Shown here: piece by piece, positions 27,822 through 38,600 of the stretch
How the letters are laid out: each line of letters opens with the position of its first letter
Position numbering within the stretch: position 1 is the stretch's first letter
Assembly (NCBI GenBank): GCA_947568835.1
Contig: OX387604.1
Coordinates: 25,139,076-25,203,075, forward strand
Direction: 5' to 3'
Source: Protonemura montana
Taxonomy: Eukaryota > Arthropoda > Insecta > Plecoptera > Nemouridae
DNA: 64,000 nt
The notes under the pieces: model-generated
What the model was told of the DNA's origin: nothing
Database searches by the model: none
The model's input: only the letters and a program-made list of their open reading frames with translations
Translations under genes and position numbers: made by a program

Positions 27822-29803
27822 TTTGGAAGTAAACTGGACACTGGCCCAAAGCGAGTTTCTGGTATCAGCATGACATCGAAAAACTATACCGTTAGCAGCG
27901 TAGGTTCTATTCTTTAGCAAAATCGCATTGCGATTTTGTGCTTGAAAAGGGATGTTATTCATTTTTAATACAAGAACGATTACATGAAATGTCTTATTGC
28001 GATTGCGTTAATCTTTTTTGAAAAAGGTCTAATTAGTATTTCATATTATTATGACCCAGATGACAGCTTCTTAAAAACGAGATATTGATAGTTTTATGTT
28101 TAATTGCCTGACATTAATGTTTTGTTACTAATGAACGGCATCTGAAACTAAGATGCGGTTAATCTCATCTTCCCAGTTTTGGAATGAGGTGATGGCATCT
28201 TTAAAGTGCCAAATATTGATACTGGCTGAAGACCCTTTTCAGGGCCAGCGAAATAAGGTTATCGATGCTCTCTGACAAGATTAATCAAGATCTTTGCAGT
28301 GTGTTTTTTTTTAAATGTACAAATTGTCATCTTTACACTTATTTTTATCATCTAAACATGGAATTGTGGTGAATCTTGTCTTGAGAGCCTAGAAATAAGG
28401 ATGTTGGCATCTTTGATCGTCAGGAAACTGGATGCTGGACAAGGGCACCTGCCAAAGTTATCAGCAGCATGAGATTTGAATGCCTATAATTTTAATCTTG
28501 ATACTAATTCCAGCATTTCAAATTCTATATTGCTGTAAACTACGCCTTCAATGACTAGGAATAAGAATGTTGGCATCTTGGATTAGAAGATGATCTTGAC
28601 GCTGGACCATGGGAATCTGTCAAGGAAACTGCAGTTCGGGGTTTGAACTGTTTTGATTGTCATTTTTTACCAACAAAATCGCCCAAACTCTCGATTACGG
28701 TAAACCTTGTCTTCACAGCACAAAAATAACGTTACTGGCACCTTGGATTAATAGAAAACTGGGCGCTAGTCCAGGGCACCTTCTAAGGAAATCTGCAGTT
28801 TGGGATTTGAAGGACTTTGATTGTAATCTAGATACCAAACAAAGCTCTTGACATTTCACATTGCGGTTTGCCTCGTCTACACGAAGATGGTATCTCAGAT
28901 CGAAAGAAAACTAGATGCTGGACCAGGGATTCTGCTAAAAAAACTGCGATTAGGGATTGAACGGATTTGAATGTCATTTTTTAAACAAATGACTCGTCCG
29001 AATTCTCGATTGCGGTAAACCTTGTCTTCACAGCACATGAATGAGGATGATAGGATTATGGCTCGTACGAAAACTGGGTACTAGTCCAGGTTACCTGCTA
29101 AGGAAAACTGCAGTTTGCGATTTTAAGTACTTTGATTGTAATCTCGATACCAATTGAAGTTCTTTAAATTCTGCATTGCAGTTTGCCTCGTCTACACAAC
29201 TGCATGAAAAAGGTAGATGGCATCTCGGATCGAAAGAAAACTAGATGCTGGACCAGGAACTCTGCTAAGAAAACCTGCAGTTTGCAATTTGATTTGATTT
29301 GATTGTATTGTTGATACTAATAACAGCATTTTAGATTCAATATTACTGTGAATAACACCTTCATAGCACAGGAGTAATGATGATGGCTTTTGGGATCAAT
29401 AGAAAACTAGACGCTGGACCAGGGAATCTGCAAAGGAAACCTGCAGTTTGGGATTTGAAAGCCTGTGGTTGTTATCTTTATGCCAATGACGGGAATTCAA
29501 ATTCTATATTGCGGTGAATCCCGTATTGAAAGATGGCGTTTGGATCGGGAGGCAACTTAACGCTAGACAGCAAAATAAAGTTTATTTGCAGGCCTGGATA
29601 AAATAATACTGTATTTTCTTGTGCAAAATCTTGCAAAAATTAAATACTAGGAAAAATAATGTTTCTTAATTTTTTTTTAAACTTGCTGTTTGATGAAATT
29701 TCAATACTGATTTATTAAAATACCAATTTCGTACATTTGTACACTACAGTTCTGTGATTCACATTTTAAAAGCTACAATATACAGTGATAGTTTCTTTTA
29801 CAG

Positions 29804-29908
29804 GACGATTGTGGTTACTGGCAATGGAGAGTTTCCAGGGTCAGCCCAACGAAGAAAAACACTTGAAAATCATCAAGGATATCTTCCAAGATAACACAAG
29901 ATTAGTCC
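29804..29908 (+). pseudogene. Degraded copy 6 of the RLW..ESFQDQ exon
   Basis: Reads RLWLLAMESFQGQPNEEK and HLKIIKDIFQDNTR. A change in the usual TAA (AGATTAG) lets the frame run eight codons further to a TGA. It lacks the SLPFDFWR tail of the parent exon. Confidence 0.7.
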
Positions 29909-30863
29909 ATCGTGGAAGCTATTGATTGACTATTTATATCGAAACAAATCGACTTAACATCTAATTGCAGCGAATCTTGTCCTTACAGCTCACGAAAATA
30001 AGGAGGATGTATTCTCTGACTGGAAGGAAACCGGATGCTGGACCAGGAAATTTGCTAAGGAAACTGCAGTTAGGGGTTTGAACGGCTTTGATTGTCATTT
30101 TTATACCAACTACGCCGCCCAAACTCTCAATTGCGGTAAACCTTGTCTTCACAGCACAAAAATAAGGATGATGGCAACTTGGATCAACAGAAAACTAGAA
30201 GCTGGACCATTGAATCTGATAAGTTACCCTCAAGTTTGGGATCCAAACGCCTGTGCTTATGATCTTCACACTAATGACGGGAAATTAAATTCTATATTGC
30301 GAATAATCCCTTATTTATAGCACAGAAATATAGGTGATGGCTTCTTTAATCGTAAGAAAACGGGACGCTGGACAAGAGCACCTACCAAGGTGATCAGCAA
30401 TATGGGATTTGAATGACTATAATTTCAATCTTTATACTAATTGCAGCATTTTAGATTCAATACGGCAGTTAACGTCGCCTTCATAGAACAGGATTAGGAT
30501 GTTGGAATTTTGGATCGTAAAAAAACTGGAAGTTCGGCCAGAGAATCTGCTAAAGGAACCTGCAGTTTGGGATTTAAACGGCTTTGATTGTCATTTTTAT
30601 TCCAATTCAGCAGTTTATTTCCCAGATTGCGGTAAACCTTGTCTTCACAGCACAGGAATAAAGATGACGAATCCATGGATCGTAAGAAAACTGGACGCTA
30701 GGCCAGAGAATCAGCTAAAGACAACTGCAGTTTGGGATTTAAAATCTTGTCGTTGTTATCTTGATACCAATGACGAGGATTCAAATTCTATGTTGCGGTG
30801 AATCCTGTATTCAAAGATGGCAACTTGCATCGGAAGAAAACTGGATGCTGGACCCGGGAATCT

Positions 30864-31271
30864 TACTTAATAGCCCTATCGCAGAATAGCAACTTTACTC
30901 CTCGTGGGGATGCAACCTTTTCTTCTCTATCTGTATATCACGGCAGATTTTTTGATCGTTACAATTTTACTTTCATATAGGTCTTTTAACTGCCTCTTTC
31001 TCTCTTCTCGATTCCATCGTGGAATGTCAAACCAACTAACTACTAAGCATGACAGCATTATACCAGCTGAAAAGCTGAACAATGCATTCTACCTCCCTGA
31101 CATTGTTGATCCATGCATGAATCCATGCATGTCCGCACGTCAGAGATTCCTGTTGCTTGCAACGGGCTGCACAATCTTTGATAGTGTAAGGCAGAGGCGA
31201 TGTAGTGTGAGACGATCGCCATGCTGCCGTGGCGGGATGGGGGCCACGACAAAATAAAAATAAAAAAATAG
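30864..31271 (+). mobile_element. Retroposon-like insert, copy 6, 5'-deleted
   Basis: The monomer sequence ending GACCCGGGAATCT joins straight to ACTTAATAGCCC, which lies ~180 bp inside the other inserts. About 285 bp are missing compared with copy 5. The second frame is open for 117 codons (30,904-31,257). Confidence 0.55.
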
Positions 31272-34200
31272 TTTGGAAGTAAACTGGACACTGGCCCAAA
31301 GCGAGTTTCTGGTATCAGCATGACATCGAAAAACTATACCGTTAGCAGCGTAGGTTCTATTCTTTAGCAAAATCGCATTGCGATTTTGTGCTTGAAAAGG
31401 GATATTATTCATTTTTAATACAAGAACGATAACATGAAATGTCTTATTGCGATTACGTTAATCTTTTTTGAAAAAGGTCTTATTAGTATTTCATATTATT
31501 ATGACCCAGATGACAGCTTCTTAAAAACGAGATATTGATAGTTTTATGTTTAATTGCCTGACATTAATGTTTTGTTACTAATGAACGGCATCCGAAACTA
31601 AGATGCGGTTAATCTCATCTTCACAGTTTTGGAATGAGGTGATGGCATCTTTAAAGTGACAAAAATGTATACTAGCTGAAGACTTTTTTCAGAACCAGCG
31701 AAATAATCAAAAGGTTTCAGGTCATCGATGGTATCTGACAAGATTAATTAAGATCTTTGCAGTTTGATTTTTTAAAGGTACAAATTGTCATATTTACACT
31801 TATTTTTTTCATCCAATCATAGAATTGTGGTGAATCTCGTCTTGAGAGCCCAGAAATAAGGATGTTGGCATCATTGATCGTCCGGAAACTGGACGCTTGA
31901 CAAGGGCACCTGCCAAGGTAATCAGCAGTATGGGATTTGAATGCCTGTTATTGGAATCTTGATACTTATTGCAGCATTTTGAATTTTATATTGCTGTAAA
32001 CTTCGCCTACAATAACTAGGAATAAGGATGTTGGCATCTTGGATTAGAAGATTACCTTGACGCTGGACCAGGGTACCTGCAAGGATACTGCAGTTAGGGG
32101 TTTGAACGGTTTTGATTGTCATTTTTATACCAACAAAATCGCCCAAACTCTCGATTGCGCTAAACCTTGTCTTCACAGCACAGAAATAAGGAAACTGGCA
32201 CCTTGGATTTATAGAAAACAGGGTGCTAGTCCAGGGCACCTGCTAAGGAAATCTGCAGTTTGGATTTTGAAGGACTTTGATTGTAATCTCAATACCAAAC
32301 AAAGTTCTTGGAATTTCACATTGTGGTTTGCCACTTCTACACAGCAGCATGGATAACGAAGATATCATCTCGGATCGAAAGAAAACTGGATGCTGGATTA
32401 GGGAATCTGCTAATGATATCTGCAGTTTGGTATTCGAACGGCTTTGATTTTAATCTTGAAACTTATGGCAGCCTTTCAGGTCATCGATGCTATCTGACAA
32501 GATAAACAAGACCAATGCAGTTTGATTTTTGGAAGGTATAAATTGTTATATTAACACTTATTTGTATCAACCAAACATCAAATTGTGGTGAATCTCGTCT
32601 TGACAGCCCAGAAATTAGAATGTTGGCATTTTGGATCAAAAGATATCTGGACACTGGACCAGAAATTCTGCTAAGGAAACTGCAGTTAGGAGTTTGAACG
32701 GCTTTGATTGTCATTTTTATACCAACAACGTCGCCCAAACTCTCAATTGCGGTAAACCTTGTCTTCACAGCACAGAAATAAGGATGATGGCAACTTGGAT
32801 CAAAAGAAAACTAGACGCTGTACCATTGAATCTGATAAGTTACCCTGCAGTTTGGGATTCAAACGCCTGTGCTTGTGATCTTCATACTAATGACGGGAAA
32901 TTAAATTCTATATTGCGATTAATCCCTTCTTTATAGCACAGAAATATAGGTGATGGCTTCTTTAATCGTAAGAATCCGGGACGCTGGACAAGAGCACTTA
33001 CCAAGGTGATCAGCAATATGGAATTTGAATGCCTGTAATTTAAATCTTGATTCTAATTGCAGCATTTCAGATTTAATATGGCTGTAAACTACGCCTTCAT
33101 AGAACAGGAATAGGATGTTGGAATCTTGGATCGTAAGAAAACTGGAAGCTGGGCAAGGGAATCTGCAAAGGAAATCTGCAGTTTGCGATTTAAAGAACTT
33201 TGATTGTAATCTCGGTACCAAATGAAGTTCTTTAAATTTCACATTGCGGTTAACCTTGTCTTCGCAGCAGCATGAATAACGAAGATGGCATCTCGGATAG
33301 AAAGGAAACTGGATGCTGGACCTGGGAATCTGTTAAGGAAACTGCAGTTAGGGGTTTGATCGGCTTTGATTGTCATTTATATACCAACAGCGCCGCCCAA
33401 ACTCTTAATTGCGGTAAACTTTGTCTTCACAGCACAAAAAAAAAGGATGATGGCAACTTGGAGCAATAGAAAACTAGACGCTGGACCATTGAATCTGATA
33501 AGTTACCCTCAAGTTTGGGATTTAAACGCCTGTGCTTGTGATCTTCATACCAATGACGGAAAATAAAATTCTATATTGCGATGAATCCCTTCTTTATACC
33601 ACAGAAATATAGGTGATGGCTTCTTTGATCGTAAGAAAAAGGGACGCTGGACAAGGGCACCTACTAAGGTGATCACCAATATGGGATTTTAATGCCTCTA
33701 ATTTTAATCTTTATACTTATTGCAGCTTTTCAGATTCAATATGGCTGTAAACTACGCCTTCATAGAACAGGATTAGGATGTTGGAATCTTGGATCGTAAG
33801 AAAACTGGAAGCTCGGCCAGAGATTCTGCTAAAGGAACCTGCGGTTTGGGATTTAAACGGCTTTGATTGTTATTTGTATTCCAATTAAGCAGTTTATTTC
33901 CCAGATTGCGGTAAACCTTGTCATCACAGCACAGGAATAAAGATGACGACTCCATGGATCGTAAGAAAACTGGACGCTAGGCCAGAGAATCTGCTAATGA
34001 AATCTGCAGTACGCGATTTGAAGGACTTTGATTGTGATCTCGAAACCAAACAAAGTTCGTGGAATTTCACATTTCGGTTTGCCTTGTCTACAGAACAGCA
34101 TGAATTACGATGATGGCATCTCGGATCGAAAGAAAACTGAATGCTGGACCAGGGAATCTGCTAATGACATCTGCAGTTTAAGGTTTGAACGGCTTTTATT

Positions 34201-35486
34201 GTAATCTTGAAACTAATTGCAGCATTTTAATTTCTTTATGGCTGTAAACTACGCCTTCAAAGACTAGGAATAAGGATGTTGGCATCTTGGATATAAGGAT
34301 AACTTGACGCTGGACCAGGTAATCTGCAAGGGATGCTGCAGTTATTGGTTTGAACCGATTTGATTGTCATTTTTATAACAAGCAACCCGTTCATGTTCTC
34401 GATCGTGGTAAGCCTTGTCTTTACAGCACAGAAATAAGAATATTGGCACCTTGGATTTATAGAAAACTGGCCGCTAGTCTAGGGGACCTGCTTTCGGAAA
34501 TCAGCAGTTTGCGATTTGAAGAACTTTGATTGTAATCTCAATACCATATGAAGTTCTTTAAATTTCACATTGCGGTTTACCTTGTCTTCACAGCAGCATG
34601 AATAACGAAGATGGCATCTCGTATCGAAAGAAAACTGGATGTTGGACCAGGGAATCTGCTAATGAAATCTGCAGTTTGAGATTTGAACGGCTATGATTGT
34701 TATTTTTTTTACCAAATACGCTGTTTCAATCCTAGATTGCGCTGAATCCCGTCTTCAATCCCGTTTAACATGAATACGGGTGGTGGTATATTGGATCGGG
34801 AGAAAACTGGACGCTGGACCAGGGCACCTGCTAATGTAATCGGCAGTATTGGATTTGAATGCTTGTAATTGTAATGTTGATACTAATTTTAGCGTTTCAG
34901 ATTCGATATTGCTGTGAATTTCGCCTTCATTGCACAGGATTGCATCTTGAATCAATAGACAACTTGACGCTGGACCAGAGAATCTGTTAAGAAAACCTGC
35001 AGTTTGGGATTTGAAAGCTTGTGGTTGTAATTTTGATACCAATCCCGGGAATTCAAATCTAGATTGCGATGACTGGCATCTTGCAAAGGAAGGTTACTGG
35101 AAGCTGGACCAGGGAATCTCTGATACGCAAACTTGCAGTTAGCGATTTGAACGCTTGTGATTGTCATATTTATATCACCAATATGTTCAAATACAATACT
35201 GCGGTTAATTCTGTCTTTGTAGATGGCATCTAGGATTGAAAGGTCAGTGGGCTCTGGACAGCAAAAGAGAGGTTTACTTTCAGGTCAGGATAAAAAATCT
35301 TCAATTATTTTGTCAAAAATCTTGCAACAGTTAAGCTTTAGAAAAGAGTATTGTCCTGATCTGAACAAATTTTCTATTAATGCTTATTATTTATCAATTT
35401 CTATACCAATTTCAAACATTTGAATACTAAAGTGCCGTAATTAATTTTTTTACAGCTTTAAAATAAGGTGATGGCATCTTTTGCAG

Positions 35487-35617
35487 GACGATTGTGGATG
35501 CTGGCTAAGGATAGTTTCCAGGATCAACACAACGAAGAAAAATACTTGAAGATCATCGACGCTATCCTACAAGATAAAACAAGATCATTGCCGTTTGATT
35601 TTTGGAGGGTACAAATT
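35487..35617 (+). CDS. Intact parent-like exon of the repeat array
   Basis: Acceptor TTTTGCAG, donor GTAAGT at 35,618. The length is 131 nt (2 + 43 codons). It reads RLWMLAKDSFQDQHNEEKYL, then KIIDAILQDKTRSLPFDFWR and VQI, with no stop. It is the only copy that is open from acceptor to donor and is followed by a good donor. The array holds six degraded versions of its first part, and separate degraded versions of its second part (IDAI..FDFW) near 11,655, 16,925, 20,815, 24,515, 28,260, 31,725 and 32,480. No domain recognised. Confidence 0.5.
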
Positions 35618-38600
35618 GTAAGTTTTACACTAATTTGTATCACCTAAACATCGAATTGTGGTGAATCTCGTCTTGACAGCACAGGAAAAAGGATGGTGTC
35701 TTCTCTGATCGCAAGAAAACCTGGACGCTGGACCAGGGCACCTGCTAATGTTATCTGCAGCATGGAATTTGAATGCCTGTAATTGTAATATTGATACTAA
35801 TTTCAGCATTTCAAGTTTCATATTGCGGGTAAATTCATCTCTTTAGCACATGAATAAGGATAATGGCATCTTGGATTGGAAAAAACAGGTTGCTGCGCCT
35901 GAAAGTGTTTTATGATCATCGCAAGGTAAAAAAAAATTGATTTTACCAAGATTAGATTCATTTTTAACAGTTAGGGTATGATTCAATCGCTCATTTGTTT
36001 TGAAATTTGCATTGAATTGTTATTTGAACAGTTAATTATAATTTTTTTTAAACAATAACGATCGATTAAAAATAGTTTTTTGCGATAACTTGAATTTTAT
36101 TCAGTTCTTGGCATTCCTTGGTCAGGATGAAAAATGTGAAGTTAAGTTACAAAATCTTATTACCAATTTATTTCACAATACTAATTCACATGCTTGATTT
36201 ACATACTATTTAGAAATAAATATATTGGCAGACTGGAAAATTAACATCGGAGATTGCATCCCAGGCAAAATAATCCTTTTCAAAAAGCACTGGCAAAAAG
36301 TCTTTGTGCTTTAGAATTTGGTTTCAATACTTTCATCTTATGAAGAAAACTAGTTGCTATTTATATCCATCTTAAACTAATAATTGTGAGCCATATGCCA
36401 AGTTAGATCACTTTTAATTTTACGACACTAAAGTGAAGATTCTGGTTTTTTATGTCTTAATAGCCGGGTGCTGATCAAGTCACATCTCTTGCGAATATCA
36501 ACAAAGAAATGCGATAAGTAAGCTCCCTTCTTTGGTTGTCTTTTGTGAAACAAGATATTATTATTGAATGCATTTTCACAGCTGCGGAAAAGAGAGGATG
36601 GCATCATACAATTGCAAAAAATCGGGAGGCTTGATCTAAGAAGACTTTCCAGGATCAACATAAGGACGAAAAACTATGAAATCATTCCACGAGGGGATCC
36701 CATATCCCGGGGAGCTCAGTTGGTAGAGCACCCGACCGGCAATTGGGAGGTCCCGGGATCGTATAATTTGTCAGAATTCACAAAGTAATGGGGACAACAC
36801 TTCAATGTTGTCCTCCACAAGCACCTAGTTATGTAGTTTTTTATTTATTAAACACAGTTCTTTTGTTAAAGCATACATTGATTAATTAATGAATTAATTA
36901 AAAGTATTAATTCATTTCAGCCAATGAAGAAGAGCTTGGGGAGCCGTGCAAATTTTTTTTCGGACTGGATATGGCCAAGGTTGAAAGTGTGAAGCGGACT
37001 AACAGCCCGATCAGAAAGAAGTGTTACCTACATTCAAAGATGGTTTTGAATCTTGAAGGTCAGGAGGTTGTTGGCCTTTGTGTATAACACCTTGTCTTTT
37101 AATACATTTTTGTTTCAATTTTGCTTTTAGGAAAAAAGACCTGGAAAGAAGAAGAGGAATGGTTTACTTGATAAGATAAAAGTAGCTACGGCACTTACTA
37201 ACGAAGTAAGGAATAATTGTGTTTGAAAACAATAGGGCTGCTTACCACTTCCCAGGATTGCAGTGAAATATGTGCATGAAAGAGATTCGATTTTTATAAG
37301 AGAAATTCCTTAACTTGCTTTAAAGATGTTTTTATTTTCATTTTTTGCAGGAGAAGATAACCGAGCTGAAAACCGAGTGGCTGACCTGAAGATAACAGTC
37401 GCAGGTGAATATTTATTGTCTTTAATAAGGTTCATAGTACAGAGATGTGGAGAATTAGGTGAATTTTGATTGAATTTTGTTGATTGATTTTCTTGAACCA
37501 GTTTTATTTTTTATTTCTAGGCTTAAAAGCTGGTTTCAAACGGTTTGAAAGTCGGAACTGTACTAGGCGTACTGCCATCTCTTCTACTGTTCCGACTGCG
37601 CTGGTTGCTGAAAAAGTCACGTGCGTCGCCTCGTCCAGCCGGCTTATCATCGCCCTGACATCATCGCCCTGACATCATCGCCCTGACATCATCGCTCTGA
37701 CAGCCCCAGCCCCCTAACCTATAAACACAACCTGCCAACGCGTCTAGATGGCCTGGCACCGTCTGAGTCTCATATTGGGGTAAATATGCATTCCTATGAC
37801 ATTCCATTTTACTTTGTTTCTGCTCCAGGTTAATAAACATATCTGAGATCATTGTAAATTTATCTAGGTACCTATTTTAGCTTTAAAATCAATTACATTA
37901 TTGACCTTGGATACTACTACCTAATTGATGGAAGCATTATTATTATTATTTTATTATTATTATTATTATTTGTGGTGTTTAACGACGCACTGTTTTGACA
38001 TCTTGCTATACGGCACTGGTCTAATGGCGTCGGTGAATGAGTGGACGATGATGATGATGAACCTAACCTAGCCTAGAAGGGAGGAGGGGAAATCCGATGC
38101 CGGCACGTAGCCTACTCCTGTCGAAGCGCACCAAGGGGACCACCGGCCTAACGTCCCTTCCGAAGGACGGTACAACGGATTCCTCCACAAATCCATGCTG
38201 TCGAGAGGTTGATAAGCAAGGCGAGTGAAGTTGCTGTACTAACTTTCATCCCTCCAACCTTCCTCCCGAACAGAACTGATCATATGTATGATGGTCACCC
38301 ATCCAATACCTGACCCAGCGCAGTGTTGCTTAACTTCGGTGATCTAGCGATAACCGGTGTTTCCAACACGCCAAACCGTTCGGTCTTGATGGAAGCAGAG
38401 ACTACAATAATTTACATTTGATTTCAGATCATAACGACTGAAATGAAGCGTCGCTGCTCAGGGGACAGTGTCCAAAAATACACAAATTACTTACTTCAGT
38501 GTCCGTACTCAAATGAGTTCATGGCTACTCATAGCCTGACTGGGGCTAACTCACCAAAACCGGCGCTGCCGGCCGCGAAAAGGTAAGAAATTGTTGGTAT

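Larger units (their letters stand above)
26072..29803 (+). repeat. Higher-order unit 5 (3.73 kb)
   Basis: Near-identical to units 3 and 4. A ~13-bp loss at about 28,881 removes the ACAACAGCATGAATA stretch at one monomer boundary, so the local acceptor-like site is missing there. Confidence 0.9.
8155..35486 (+). repeat. ~27-kb tandem array of exon-like ~160-bp monomers
   Basis: Successive landmark words (GACGCTGGACCAG and variants) recur about every 155-167 bp: near 8,248, 8,405, 8,567, then 9,357, 9,524, 9,688 and 9,843. A typical monomer begins after CTTCACAG. It runs through AATAAGGATGATGGCATC, GAAAACTGGACGCTGG and AAACTGCAGTTTGGGATTTG to TTTGATTGTAATC, followed by a ~60-bp AT-rich stretch up to the next TTCACAG. 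From length I estimate 140-150 monomers; I did not count them individually. Monomers within a unit are diverged, while equivalent monomers in neighbouring 3.7-kb units are nearly identical, which is typical of unequal exchange. Almost all keep a PstI site. The strand is assigned from homology to the exon at 35,487-35,617. Confidence 0.96.
29804..35486 (+). repeat. Higher-order unit 6 (~5.68 kb, distal)
   Basis: Starts like units 3-5. Its insert has lost its first ~285 bp at a clean joint near 30,863. From about 31,700 it runs into longer, more divergent monomers that have no counterpart in units 3-5. It ends at the acceptor of the intact parent exon. Confidence 0.8.

Noticed and set aside
9252..33566. 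Many 60-117-codon frames in the array as separate protein genes (e.g. NGFDCHFYTN..CGKPCLHS)
   Set aside because: They run through the intron-like part of the monomers because the period is close to a multiple of three; single-base indels break them at different places in different copies.
8155..35486. CRISPR-like regular repeat spacing
   Set aside because: The repeats are ~160 bp, diverged, have no unique spacers of constant length, and lie in an intron-bearing eukaryotic genome.
36703..36775. Functional tRNA gene
   Set aside because: D-arm and anticodon arm are good, but the T-arm is degenerate and no acceptor stem forms.
38290..38385. 5S rRNA gene
   Set aside because: Only part of 5S is present, diverged, and fused to a SINE body with target-site duplications.
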